DNA from: Anaerolineae bacterium
Lineage (GTDB): Bacteria > Chloroflexota > Anaerolineae > Aggregatilineales > Phototrophicaceae
Assembly (NCBI GenBank): GCA_022841825.1
Contig: JALHQT010000001.1
Coordinates: 434,001-498,000 of the forward strand
Length of the DNA stretch: 64,000 nucleotides
Direction: 5' to 3'
Within the stretch, counting starts at the first letter, position 1. The number at the start of each line of letters is the position of its first letter. The notes beneath the pieces were generated by a model that saw nothing but the letters and a program-made list of their open reading frames with translations, searched no databases and was not told the origin of the DNA. This document shows, piece by piece, positions 17,124 through 25,911 of this stretch. The position numbers and the translations under genes are program-made.

Positions 17124-17597
17124 ATGACGGACGCGGGAACGAAAAGGAATGCCGGACTGCCGGTTGCCATCTTCGTCACCGTTGTGCTTATCCTTCTGAT
17201 CGGTGGCGTCTTTCTGCTGGAGGTTTTCAGCTTCAGCGAAGAGGCAGCTCTTTCGTCTGCACCGGATGAAGATATCGAAGCGCGCGCCGCTGCTTTGCTG
17301 GCTCAGGGGGATGCGACACGCGGCGCGGTGCTGATAGAGACCTACCAGTGCGCGGCGTGTCATGTCATCGGCGCAGAAAACAACATCGCTCCCCCCTTTG
17401 CTGGGTTAGCGGATCGGGCTGAGGCGCGCCATCCGTCGCTCTCGGCTGCCGCGTATGTCTATGAGTCGATAGTCAACCCTGCCGCGTTTATCGTTGAGGG
17501 GTTTCAGAATTCGATGGTGCAGAACTTCAAAGATCGCGTGACGGATCAGGATCTTGCTGACCTGATGGCATACTTGCTCACTCAGACAGGCAGTTAA
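17124..17597 (+). CDS. Membrane-anchored single-haem cytochrome c
   Basis: Residues 10-34 form a membrane anchor or uncleaved signal. A CxxCH haem-binding site (YQCAACH, Cys76, Cys79, His80) follows, and a probable axial Met131 lies in GFQNSMVQNF, typical of small class I cytochromes c. The 157-residue protein would shuttle electrons on the outer face of the membrane. ATG 17124 is preferred to GTG 17115 because TGAGG is properly spaced before it. It follows ctaB by ten bases and probably serves the same oxidase. Confidence 0.87.
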   Translation: MTDAGTKRNAGLPVAIFVTVVLILLIGGVFLLEVFSFSEEAALSSAPDEDIEARAAALLAQGDATRGAVLIETYQCAACHVIGAENNIAPPFAGLADRAEARHPSLSAAAYVYESIVNPAAFIVEGFQNSMVQNFKDRVTDQDLADLMAYLLTQTGS

Positions 17598-17608
17598 GCC
17601 AGCTTCTT

Positions 17609-19312
17609 ATGTACCTCGATGCCTATACGTTATCGGCAGTGACGGATGAATTCCTGGATACGCTTGTGGGCGGTCGAATTCAGGATGTGCTGGATGTCAA
17701 CGAAACAGGTATTGGGCTGGAAATCTATGCCAATCACAAGCGCCATTATCTGTATTTGAGCGCCGACCCGAACGCGCCTCGTGTCCAGGTTTTTCCGGAC
17801 CGGCTGCGACGCGGATTGCCGAAGCCAACGACCCTCGGCTTGCTGATGCGCAGGCATATCGAGGGGGGGCTTCTGAGCCATGTGTCTCAGCCCGCGTGGG
17901 AACGGCTTCTTCAGTTCGATGTTGAGACGCAAGCCGGGACCTTCCAGGTGATCATCGAACCTCTGGAGCGGCGAGCGAACCTGCTGCTGGTGCAGGATGG
18001 CATCATATTGGACTGCATCCGGCGTGTGAGACCCAACGAGCGGCGGGTGCGCGCAGCGCTGCCTGGGCATCCGTACTCGCTCCCTGCGCCGCAAACGGGG
18101 AAACATGATCCAACGCGAGTCACTGCGGAAGTCGTAAGGACGATCCTTTCTGCGGAGGGTGATTCCAAGCCCAAGGCACATCAGGTGCTGACCGCGCAAC
18201 TGCTCGGCTTCAGCCCGCTGCTGGCAAAAGAAGTCGTGTTTCGCAGCGAGGGGACTGCCGATGCTTTAGCCGCGAAAGTGGATGCCGAACGAGTTTACGC
18301 TGTGCTTACGGAGATGATCGCTCCACTTTCTCGCCGTGAATGGCAGCCTGGTGTGGCGGAGGCGGACGGGCGCGTGACCGCTTACAGCGTGTACCCCGTA
18401 ACCTGGCAGCCAGGTTGGCGGAGGACTGAAAGCATCACCGAAGCGCTTTTGCTGTTTTACGCAGCGCCAGTCGGCGAACATGCCTATGACCGCGCCAAAG
18501 ACCCTGTCCGTGAGGTGCTGAAAGACGCTGAGGGGCGCGTAGCGGCGCGCCTAGCTTCGCTGCGCAATGCGATGACGGATGACACGGAACGCGAAGTCCT
18601 GAAACAAAGTGGCGAGTTGATTCTGGCATATCAGTACCTGCTTACACCCGGACAGGTCGAATTCAGGGCACAGTACGATGCCGAGCTGCCTGAGCTTCTG
18701 ATCCAGCTCGACCCCACACTGAGCGCGCTTGAAAACGCCCAGCGCTATTTTGAACGGTATAACAAGGCGAAGCGTGCGCTCGATGATGTGCCGCGACTGA
18801 TCGCAGAGACCGAAGCGACTCTTGCGCAGATACGACAGTTAAGCGTCGATCTCGACCTCGCGAGCAGCTTCCCTGATATTGACGAGGTACAGCAATCGAT
18901 GCAGTCAGCGGGGCTTTGGCGAGGCGAAGCGCGACGGGTGCCGGGTGGTCAGAAGAGCGCGCCACTCAGGGTCTTCCTCGATGACTGGGTGATCTGGATC
19001 GGGCGGAACAGCCGTCAGAACGAGCAAGTGACCTTTGACAAAGGGAGCGCGAATGACCTCTGGTTGCATGTTCGGGATGTGCCAGGCGCTCATGTTATCA
19101 TCAAGAGTGGGGGGCGTTCGGTGCCGGAGCCTATCATTGAGCAGGCGGCGGCTCTGGCGGCGTACTACAGCCCGCTGCGCGGTGAGACAAAGGCACCCGT
19201 CGATGTGACGCTCCGCTCGAATGTCCGCAAGATCAAGGCTGCGGCGGTTGGGATGGTGACCTATCGCCAAGAGCGAACGATTATGGTGACGCCGCGCAAA
19301 TACGAAGCGTAG
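17609..19312 (+). CDS. rqcH: NFACT family protein, RqcH-like ribosome quality control factor
   Basis: This 567-residue protein has the NFACT-N domain (from DAYTLSAVTDEFLDTLVGGRI, with the RRGLPKPTTLG region), a helix-hairpin-helix and coiled-coil middle (about residues 330-430), and a C-terminal NFACT-R domain with NEQVTFDKGSANDLWLHVRD and PGAHVII. RqcH binds obstructed 50S subunits and recruits tRNA-Ala to add C-terminal alanine tails. Older databases call this family fibronectin-binding protein A. The annotation to RqcH is by family, and the Ala-tailing role is inferred. It starts 11 bases after the cytochrome c stop. Confidence 0.9.
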   Translation: MYLDAYTLSAVTDEFLDTLVGGRIQDVLDVNETGIGLEIYANHKRHYLYLSADPNAPRVQVFPDRLRRGLPKPTTLGLLMRRHIEGGLLSHVSQPAWERLLQFDVETQAGTFQVIIEPLERRANLLLVQDGIILDCIRRVRPNERRVRAALPGHPYSLPAPQTGKHDPTRVTAEVVRTILSAEGDSKPKAHQVLTAQLLGFSPLLAKEVVFRSEGTADALAAKVDAERVYAVLTEMIAPLSRREWQPGVAEADGRVTAYSVYPVTWQPGWRRTESITEALLLFYAAPVGEHAYDRAKDPVREVLKDAEGRVAARLASLRNAMTDDTEREVLKQSGELILAYQYLLTPGQVEFRAQYDAELPELLIQLDPTLSALENAQRYFERYNKAKRALDDVPRLIAETEATLAQIRQLSVDLDLASSFPDIDEVQQSMQSAGLWRGEARRVPGGQKSAPLRVFLDDWVIWIGRNSRQNEQVTFDKGSANDLWLHVRDVPGAHVIIKSGGRSVPEPIIEQAAALAAYYSPLRGETKAPVDVTLRSNVRKIKAAAVGMVTYRQERTIMVTPRKYEA

Positions 19313-19334
19313 TGATGAATGGCGAGGTTTTTGT

Positions 19335-20141
19335 ATGCCTGAACAACTGTTGATTCCGCCAGAGGGTGAAAAGATCCAACTTAAGGATTACGATCCGGAC
19401 TACACGGAAGGGCTGGACAAGGACGAAGCGAAAACCCTGGAAGAAGGCTTCGAGAGGCGGCTTGCTGAACTTCAGGACATGTTATACGCGCAGTCTATGA
19501 AGTCGCTTCTGGTCGTCTTCCAGGCGATGGACGCGGGTGGCAAAGATGGTGCCATCAAGAAAGTGTTCGACAGCGTCAACCCACAGGGCGTGCGCGCTGC
19601 AAATTTCAAAGTGCCGACACCCATTGAACTTGGGCACGACTTTCTGTGGCGCATTCATCAACAGGTGCCGCAAAAGGGCTACATTGGTATCTTCAACCGA
19701 AGCCATTACGAAGATGTGCTGGTCGTCCGTGTTAACGAGATCGTGCCGCGTTCCGTCTGGGAGAAGCGGTTCGATATGATCAACGAGTTTGAACGGCTTC
19801 TTGCCGAAAACAACACCGCCATCCTTAAGTTCTATTTGCACATCAGCAAGGACGAACAGCGGGAACGGTTGCAGGCTCGGCTGGATGACCCCGAAAAGCG
19901 CTGGAAGTTTTCGGTCGGCGATCTGCCGGTGCGTGAGCGCTGGGACGATTACATGACGGCGTATGAGGATGTCTTCTCGCGCTGCAACACGCCATACGCG
20001 CCCTGGCATATCGTACCCGCGAACAAGAAGTGGTACCGCGATCTTGTCATCACGCGTGCTATCGTCGAAAAGATGGAAAGCATGGGATTGGCATACCCCG
20101 AACCGGACTTTGACTACGCTACAGTGGTGATACCGAAGTAG
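19335..20141 (+). CDS. Polyphosphate kinase 2 family protein
   Basis: PPK2 enzymes move phosphate between polyphosphate and nucleotides. The 268-residue single-domain protein has the Walker A region DAGGKDGAIKKV (about residues 66-77), a Walker B region FNRSHYEDVLVVRV, and the lid segment with Arg and Lys residues (DDPEKRWKFSVGDLPVRERWDDY). The size suggests a one-domain PPK2 of class I or III; the class decides nucleotide preference and cannot be assigned by eye. It follows rqcH by 22 bases and converges on the glycosyltransferase operon. Confidence 0.92.
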   Translation: MPEQLLIPPEGEKIQLKDYDPDYTEGLDKDEAKTLEEGFERRLAELQDMLYAQSMKSLLVVFQAMDAGGKDGAIKKVFDSVNPQGVRAANFKVPTPIELGHDFLWRIHQQVPQKGYIGIFNRSHYEDVLVVRVNEIVPRSVWEKRFDMINEFERLLAENNTAILKFYLHISKDEQRERLQARLDDPEKRWKFSVGDLPVRERWDDYMTAYEDVFSRCNTPYAPWHIVPANKKWYRDLVITRAIVEKMESMGLAYPEPDFDYATVVIPK

Positions 20142-20147
20142 GTCGAT

Positions 20148-21350
20148 CTAGAATCGATCTCTCTGAACGACTCGGCGTGCCGCTTCCAGTACCCGTTCAA
20201 TGGTGATGTCCCGCACGCAGGGGTGATTTGCAGGGTCGTCGCTTCCCCAGTCGATGACCCGGCAGGGGCGACATCCGATATTGGACGTGACGATCACATG
20301 ACGCTCTGGTGGACCCCAGGGTCCAAATTCCGTTGGATCAGCCGGACCAAAAAGCGTCACTGTGCCGGTGCCGACGGATGCTGCGAGATGGAGCGGTCCG
20401 CTATCGGGACCCAGGACAGCGACGCAGCGCTTGTAGAGTGCCGCGAGCTGCCCAATCGATGCATCGCCCACCATGAGCGTGGGCGTATGTTTCATCTGGG
20501 CGACGATCTGGCTGACCATCGGCAGCTCATGGTCGGCACCTGTGAAGATGATTTGCACACCCAGCTGCTCGTGAAGCGCGTCCGCGACCACTGCCCACCG
20601 GGATTCTTCCCAGCGTTTGACCCATGTGCCAGACCCAGGATGAATGGCGAGCAGGCGGTCACCAGCTTCCAGCGCCCATTCTTCCAGGTAGCCCTGTACC
20701 CAATAATCGTCTTCAGGGCGGACGTTAAACTCCAGTCCAACATTCTGATCCGTTTCTGAGCCGGTGAATGCGGCGACCAGGCGCATGCTTTGCAAGACCG
20801 CATGTTCATACTGGTAGGGTATTCGCTCGTTGATGAAGAGCCGTGTATCGTCGCGGTCGTATCCAATACGCTTCGGAATACCTGCCAGGCGTGTCAGCAG
20901 CGCACCCCACCAGTGATCGGGGCGCATGATGATGGCGGCGCTGTAACCGATGCGCCGCAACTGGCTGGCTGAACGGAAAACCTGTTCGTATGGGGATCGC
21001 CAGTTTGCCTGCGGGACTCGGCTGAAGCCGGGAAAGCTGAGTGTAATCACGACATCGAGCGCATCGAAGTTGGCAACGACTTCGGCTGCCCAGGGTCCGA
21101 CGAGCGCGTGGATTTCAGCATTGGGGCAGGCGGTTCGCAGTGTTTGTATGGCTGGTGTGGAGAGGAGAACATCGCCGAGGTGATCGGGACGAATGAGAAG
21201 AATGCGCTCGGTTTCAGTTCGGCGCGGGATGAACGGCAAGTTCGCCAGCGCAACCAGCCCGGCGTGGCGGGCGCGATGCTTGAGCGGCGGCTGATGAAAT
21301 GCTTCCGCCATCGCTCGGTTACGAAGTACCAGCGCCTCTCTGTCGGTCAA
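20148..21350 (-). CDS. Glycosyltransferase family 9 (heptosyltransferase-like)
   Basis: This GT-B fold protein of about 400 residues shows ILLIRPDHLGDVLLSTPAIQTLR, the classic GT9 N-terminus, and later AIHPGSGTWVKRW, FTGADHE and a GPDSGPLHLA motif of the nucleotide-sugar pocket. GT9 enzymes add heptose or related sugars to lipopolysaccharide cores; this lineage may use them on other surface glycans. TTG 21350 is proposed as the start because GGAGA lies correctly upstream; ATG 21311 is the alternative. It is the last gene of a five-gene minus-strand operon and converges on the PPK2 gene. Confidence 0.88.
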   Translation of the reverse strand: MTDREALVLRNRAMAEAFHQPPLKHRARHAGLVALANLPFIPRRTETERILLIRPDHLGDVLLSTPAIQTLRTACPNAEIHALVGPWAAEVVANFDALDVVITLSFPGFSRVPQANWRSPYEQVFRSASQLRRIGYSAAIIMRPDHWWGALLTRLAGIPKRIGYDRDDTRLFINERIPYQYEHAVLQSMRLVAAFTGSETDQNVGLEFNVRPEDDYWVQGYLEEWALEAGDRLLAIHPGSGTWVKRWEESRWAVVADALHEQLGVQIIFTGADHELPMVSQIVAQMKHTPTLMVGDASIGQLAALYKRCVAVLGPDSGPLHLAASVGTGTVTLFGPADPTEFGPWGPPERHVIVTSNIGCRPCRVIDWGSDDPANHPCVRDITIERVLEAARRVVQRDRF

Positions 21351-21376
21351 ACTACATTCTCCGTATACACATCGGT

Positions 21377-22588
21377 TTATGTCAAACCGAGTTCTGCGTA
21401 AACGCTGCACAGGCGCGATACGATTGCTGACCAATCATAGTTGGCACGCACTGCTGCCTGCGCGCGCTCGCCGAACTCATTGCGCATCGTTTCATTAGCC
21501 AAAAAGCCGATGACCGCTTGCGCAAAATCAGCAGGTGAGTCTGCAATCCAGAGGGCGGCGCGCGCTGGTGCGTCAAGCCCTGCGGCGGCGATGTCTGTGG
21601 CGACGATGGCGCAGCCACATGCCATCGCTTCCAGCAGCTTGAGGCGTGTGCCGCTGCCCATACGTAATGGCGCGACATAGACAGACGCGCCTTTGAGATA
21701 GGGTGTTACCTTAGTAACCTGCCCTGTCACGGTAATGTTATCCATTGCGGCGAGATCGCGCACGGTTTGATTTGGCTGCTGCCCGACAATGTAGAAAGAG
21801 ACGTCTGAGCGCACGACCTGGATGCGCGGCAGTATGTCGCGCGCGAACCAGCTCACGGCATCCACATTGGGGCGATAATCCATCTTTCCGGTGAAGACCA
21901 GTGCCTGAGGCTCAAGCGTCGCGCGTTCGCCATCCTGATAGTCATCGACAAAGATACCGCTCGGCACGATCGGGAGCGACGATGCTCCTCGGAGTGGCAT
22001 CAGCAATTCTCTGTCTTCTGGTGAGACCACGATGAACCCATCCGCATGTTCACCGAGCCAGCGTTCGAGGGCGTAAATCCGCTGCGCCTGGATCGTGGAA
22101 TAGAGGGCAGCGGGCAAACGCAGGAGTGACGAACGTTCGACCTGTGCTATGTTCCGCTGCAGGGCATATTCAGCGTTGAAGGAGTCGTAGACGAGTTTCG
22201 CGCGCGTTTGCGTGTTCGCGGCAACCGGCAGGTAGGTTGCCATTTCCAGCCCTTCAAACTGAATGATGTCAAAGTCCTGCCGGCAGCTCTCGACGAGCAT
22301 TGCTGCCAGTTCGGGGCTGTACATGCGCTGGACGATATCGGGTTGTGATGTGAGCAGGAGGTGGCGTAAGCGATTGAGCGCCGTGCGTGATGGCGGAGGA
22401 ACCGTGGTGATTGACTTACAGAGCGTTGGCAGCGGTGTACTTTCGAGCGCCGAAGGTGACTCTGCGAAACATAGCAAATGCATTTCGTGCCCGGCATTAT
22501 GCAGACTGCGGAGGATGCCGTACGCGCGTAAGGCACCGCCTGATTGTGGCGGATATGGGGGATTGGGCGTCAGCAGCAGGATGCGCAT
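21377..22588 (-). CDS. Glycosyltransferase family 4
   Basis: The 403-residue GT-B protein begins RILLLTPNPPYPPQSGGALRA, a glycine-rich acceptor-side start. Its C-terminal Rossmann domain shows VFTGKMDYRPNVDAV and PLRMGSGTRLKLLEAMACG, where the glutamate of the ExxxxxxE-type motif contacts the nucleotide sugar. It is likely a cytoplasmic enzyme extending a surface polysaccharide. The stop of the preceding gene and this start abut with no gap, which supports an operon with the neighbouring transferases. Confidence 0.9.
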   Translation of the reverse strand: MRILLLTPNPPYPPQSGGALRAYGILRSLHNAGHEMHLLCFAESPSALESTPLPTLCKSITTVPPPSRTALNRLRHLLLTSQPDIVQRMYSPELAAMLVESCRQDFDIIQFEGLEMATYLPVAANTQTRAKLVYDSFNAEYALQRNIAQVERSSLLRLPAALYSTIQAQRIYALERWLGEHADGFIVVSPEDRELLMPLRGASSLPIVPSGIFVDDYQDGERATLEPQALVFTGKMDYRPNVDAVSWFARDILPRIQVVRSDVSFYIVGQQPNQTVRDLAAMDNITVTGQVTKVTPYLKGASVYVAPLRMGSGTRLKLLEAMACGCAIVATDIAAAGLDAPARAALWIADSPADFAQAVIGFLANETMRNEFGERAQAAVRANYDWSAIVSRLCSVYAELGLT

Positions 22589-23689
22589 CTAAAGCAGTCT
22601 TTCGTAGGCGGTTAGCGCTGCACGTGCCGTACGTTCCCAGGTGAATTCTCCCGCGCGGCGAACGCCTTTTTCTCGCTCATGAGTATGCCATGTGTCGTCC
22701 GTAAGCGCATGTTCGAGTGCGTGTGCGAGGTCATCTTCATCGTCCGGGTTGATTTGCAGCCCGACATCGCCAACGACCTCAGGTAAGGAAGAACGGTTGC
22801 TGACGATGGGCGGAGTGCCACACGCCATTGCCTCCAGTGCGGGCAGACCGAATCCCTCATAGAATGATGGAAGCACGAGGACGCGCGCTAATGCGTACAA
22901 CGCCGGGAGCATCGCTTGCGGGATGTTTTCGCGCCAGAGAACGCGGTCACCCAGTTCGAGCCGCTGGATTTGTGCCATTGTCTCATCAAACAGCCAGCCG
23001 CGTGTTCCCGCCAGCACGAGCGGCGGTGCATCAGGCAAGCGGGCGATCAGCGTCCGATAGGCGTTGAGAAGCCCAAGGATGTTTTTGCGCGGCTCAAATG
23101 TGCCGAGGAACAGGATGTAGTTGTCGGGTAAGTGGAGCGCATCCTTAAACTGCGCCAGCACGGCAGCGGAGGGGCGGACGAATTCCTCGCCCACTCCAAG
23201 CATGTGCACCGTTATCTTATCGAGAGACACATTCAGGATTGCGTGCAGATCGTCTTTGGTCGCCTGGCTGTCCGCCAGGATGTGGTCGGCGTGACGCACT
23301 GCCGCATGGATATTGCCATTGTAGTAGCGGCGGGCATCGTCGGTGAGGTACTGCGGGTACCGAATGAACGTCAGATCGTGAACGGTGATGATGTGCCGAC
23401 GGGCACCCCGCAATGGTGGGATGAAGTCGGGGCTGTGCAGCAAGTCCAGCCCAAAGCGCGCCAGTTCGATTGAGAGCGCCAATCGCTCAACACGATGATG
23501 CGGAGGCGTCCATAATGGGGCGTCTGCGAAGTTTGTCGCAACTGGGCTTTGCGCCTTTCGACTGCGGAAGATCGTGAAGCGATGCCTGGGTTCAAGCGCT
23601 TCCAGAGCGGCGACGAGCCGCCGAATGTAGGTGCTTATGCCACCTGTTCGATAGTGTGTGAGACGTGAGTCGATGCCGATGTGTGCCAT
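22589..23689 (-). CDS. Glycosyltransferase family 4
   Basis: This 366-residue GT-B transferase begins HIGIDSRLTHYRTGGISTYI and has the family's donor-site segments FLGTFEPRKNI and PSFYEGFGLPALEAMACG, with the EGFGLPALE glutamates. The pattern is that of mannosyl- or rhamnosyltransferases of surface glycan synthesis, but the sugar cannot be read from the sequence. It lies between the solute-binding lipoprotein gene, six bases upstream, and another GT4 gene that starts directly after its stop. Confidence 0.91.
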   Translation of the reverse strand: MAHIGIDSRLTHYRTGGISTYIRRLVAALEALEPRHRFTIFRSRKAQSPVATNFADAPLWTPPHHRVERLALSIELARFGLDLLHSPDFIPPLRGARRHIITVHDLTFIRYPQYLTDDARRYYNGNIHAAVRHADHILADSQATKDDLHAILNVSLDKITVHMLGVGEEFVRPSAAVLAQFKDALHLPDNYILFLGTFEPRKNILGLLNAYRTLIARLPDAPPLVLAGTRGWLFDETMAQIQRLELGDRVLWRENIPQAMLPALYALARVLVLPSFYEGFGLPALEAMACGTPPIVSNRSSLPEVVGDVGLQINPDDEDDLAHALEHALTDDTWHTHEREKGVRRAGEFTWERTARAALTAYERLL

Positions 23690-23694
23690 GCGCT

Positions 23695-24465
23695 TCAGTA
23701 TAACCAGCGACGAAGAAGCGCTGCCAATGTCCCATCGGCTTCCAGGCGGTCAAGGCTGCGGTCAAGCGCCTCCGCCAGAACGCCGAGGCGCGGGTTGACC
23801 GCGATCACAAACGGCTGATGTGTTACGGATGTCGTTGCTGGCATCCATGCGGGGTGATTTCGCCGGTAAAGCTGCATGTCAGTTGCGCTCACCAGGGCGG
23901 CATCGACGGCTCCAAGGCGCACTGCATCGAGCGCAATGGATGGTATTTCGTAGGGATGGGTATAAAAGGGCGAGATACGTCTCAGCCAGCGGTTCGCCTC
24001 CGAATGGGCAGCCGAACCGTAAGCATATGCCAGCTTTCGCCCGGCAAGGTTGGACATGTCCACCAACTCGGCATTCGCTGATACCAGGACGAGACCGGCA
24101 TCGTAGTAAGGTCGGGAGTATAGCGCGTCGCTGCGGCGAAGCGGGTCGGGCGAAACTGCGGCGATGATCAAGTCTACGCGGTCGGCGCGTAGCGCATCAT
24201 AAAGCCCGTCAAATCCAAGTGCAACCCACTGAATATCGAGGGCGATATCGGCTGCAAGGGTATATGCCAGGTCGATTTCGAAGCCGACCAGAGTCTCATT
24301 TTCATAGAAGGCGAATGGCGGCAGGCTGGGGTCAACGCCGATGCGGACGAACTCTGAAGGGAGTGCCGGACGCAGGGCACGCCACTGCCCAACCACCCAG
24401 GATAAGCCCGCCACGGCGCAGCCGATGAGGAGAATGGTTAGTTTGAGTCGGGCGGCGGCAGCCAC
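23695..24465 (-). CDS. Extracellular solute-binding lipoprotein, family 3
   Basis: GTG 24465 is chosen because GAGGAA lies five bases upstream; the longer open frame runs into the preceding gene. The resulting 256-residue protein starts with a short hydrophobic signal ending in a lipobox (LLIGC, Cys16). It continues as a family 3 periplasmic-binding fold: FVRIGVDPSLPPFAF, GFEIDLAYTLA, DLIIAAVSPDPLR. Such proteins bind amino acids or act as receptor domains. No ABC permease or ATPase is adjacent, and the gene sits between a glycoside hydrolase and glycosyltransferases, so its ligand and purpose are unclear. Confidence 0.85.
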   Translation of the reverse strand: MAAAARLKLTILLIGCAVAGLSWVVGQWRALRPALPSEFVRIGVDPSLPPFAFYENETLVGFEIDLAYTLAADIALDIQWVALGFDGLYDALRADRVDLIIAAVSPDPLRRSDALYSRPYYDAGLVLVSANAELVDMSNLAGRKLAYAYGSAAHSEANRWLRRISPFYTHPYEIPSIALDAVRLGAVDAALVSATDMQLYRRNHPAWMPATTSVTHQPFVIAVNPRLGVLAEALDRSLDRLEADGTLAALLRRWLY

Positions 24466-25646
24466 AGCGTTTCCTCGTCTGCCCAACCGCGTGCGGCAGC
24501 TTGTAGGGCATGGTAGATGGGGCTGGTGACGAAGTCGGGTGTCACAAGCGTGAAATGATCCGGGTAGGTTCCGGTTGGCGATGGGAAGCGCATTACCCAG
24601 ATGCACACGACTTCTGCCCAGTCCCATTGGTTTTCGCCGTAGTCCAAGGCAGCGAGGGTATAGGCAATTCGCCGGGACGGCGCGACTGCCATAGACCACC
24701 GCGGGCTGTCGTTCCATCCGGTTTCGGTGACATAAACCGGTGATGGGTCGTCATAGCGGAGCATGATGTCCCGGAGCAGTTCAGCCCGGCGATAGTTGAG
24801 CCGGTTGGCGGAGGGGACGACCTCAGGCGCTGAGGTAAATCCATAGGTGTGCATGGCAATACCATCGCTGACGTCGGCAAGCCCAGCCTCGTACATGTCC
24901 TCGAAGTACAGCAGGTCATTCAGTCCCGCAGCGCTGCCGACGGGTTCCAGGGTGGGTGCAAGCGGCGCACCCAGAACCATCGTATTCGGTACGGCAGCCT
25001 TGACAGCCGCGTAGACCTCACGCAGCATAGCTACGTACTCTTCGGCGCTGACCGGGCGAAACCCCCATTCAAATGAAAGATTTGGCTCGTTCCAGATCAC
25101 CAGGTGGTCGATGGACCCCTGGTAGCGTTCGGCAAATCGCGCGACGAAATCCGCGAATTCGTCATAAGACTCTCGCGGCAGTTCGTTGAGCGTGGTTTGC
25201 CTTGTTTCCTCGTTCGGTCGTGCCCACTGCGGCACCAGACCCATTCGCGCAATGATGCGGATACCCTGGTTTTGCGCGTGGCGGACTATTCTATCTGCGG
25301 AAGCCCAATCGTAGCGGTCGCGTTCGGGTTGCAGATACGCCCAGGGAAAGAATTCGACAATAGTGGGCGCGCCCAACTCGCGCACAAGTTCCAGAGTGCG
25401 CTGGATTTTCCACTCATCCACTTCCTCCATCAAGCGCGTATGGACACAAAGATGGGGTAGTTCGGTTTGGACGTGCTGCTGTGCGGTCAGAGAGACGAGT
25501 GGGGGACTGGGCACGATGAGGGTGCAGAGGAAAATGATGACAATCGCGCGAAGTACGGTCGTTGCAAGGACTTCCCGGACGTTCGCTCGTGCGCTGGTAG
25601 AGCTATCCGCGTCATGCCGCAGATCTGGACGGGGTGGCAACTGCAT
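24438..25646 (-). CDS. Membrane-anchored glycoside hydrolase, clan GH-A (GH39-like)
   Basis: The 402-residue protein has a hydrophobic anchor at about residues 31-50, after a polar N-terminus. A TIM-barrel glycosidase follows: VIWNEPN (Glu187, predicted acid/base) and YVTETGW (Glu308, predicted nucleophile) are the two clan GH-A catalytic sites. AHTYGF-like and IARMGLVPQWARP segments support a GH39/GH5-type barrel; substrate specificity is unknown. No strong ribosome-binding site precedes ATG 25646. It is the first gene of a minus-strand operon and overlaps the start of the solute-binding lipoprotein gene by 28 bases. Confidence 0.8.
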   Translation of the reverse strand: MQLPPRPDLRHDADSSTSARANVREVLATTVLRAIVIIFLCTLIVPSPPLVSLTAQQHVQTELPHLCVHTRLMEEVDEWKIQRTLELVRELGAPTIVEFFPWAYLQPERDRYDWASADRIVRHAQNQGIRIIARMGLVPQWARPNEETRQTTLNELPRESYDEFADFVARFAERYQGSIDHLVIWNEPNLSFEWGFRPVSAEEYVAMLREVYAAVKAAVPNTMVLGAPLAPTLEPVGSAAGLNDLLYFEDMYEAGLADVSDGIAMHTYGFTSAPEVVPSANRLNYRRAELLRDIMLRYDDPSPVYVTETGWNDSPRWSMAVAPSRRIAYTLAALDYGENQWDWAEVVCIWVMRFPSPTGTYPDHFTLVTPDFVTSPIYHALQAAARGWADEETLWLPPPDSN

Positions 25647-25690
25647 CAGGATTTAGCGACGTTTAAGGACGGGTTTGTGAAGAGGCTGAA

Positions 25691-25762
25691 TGCTCCCAGC
25701 AGGAATCGAACCTGCGCCTTCGCCTCCGGAGGGCGACGCTCTATCCGCTGAGCTATGGGAGC
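25691..25762 (-). tRNA. tRNA-Arg (anticodon CCG)
   Basis: On the minus strand a complete cloverleaf can be folded. The acceptor stem GCTCCCA pairs with TGGGAGC, the D arm is GCTC-AGCGGATA-GAGC, and the anticodon stem TCGCC/GGCGA closes the loop CTCCGGA, whose anticodon is CCG (reading CGG). The T arm is GCAGG-TTCGATT-CCTGC and the discriminator is A. CCA is not encoded. The gene is 72 bases long and lies about 45 bases upstream of the glycoside hydrolase gene on the same strand. Confidence 0.95.
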
Positions 25763-25841
25763 GACTTCGCCTAGTGTAGCAAGAATCTTCAGATCGGACA
25801 ACCCCCGCGCGCTACTATGCTTGTCGTTGCCTGTAGTCGAT

Positions 25842-25869
25842 TTGCGTTTTCGGGTGTGCCCGCTATTAT
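25842..25869 (+). promoter_or_regulatory. Predicted sigma-70-type promoter for the lipoprotein gene
   Basis: TTGCGT (25842-25847) and TATTAT (25864-25869) are 16 bases apart. They lie about 43 bases upstream of the TTG start at 25912, in the gap after the divergently oriented tRNA gene. Confidence 0.42.
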
Positions 25870-25911
25870 TCCTCATGGAGATGAATCACAGATTGCAGGT
25901 GCGGAATTCTG

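Noticed and set aside
20143-20158. Small palindrome (TCGAT...ATCGA) between the PPK2 gene and the GT9 gene
   Set aside because: A five-base stem with partial overlap of both coding ends and no T tract is too weak to call a terminator.
23695-24717. Longer version (340 codons) of the solute-binding protein gene
   Set aside because: The first 84 codons overlap the glycosidase gene and lack any signal. The GTG at 24465 has a good ribosome-binding site and yields a proper lipoprotein signal.
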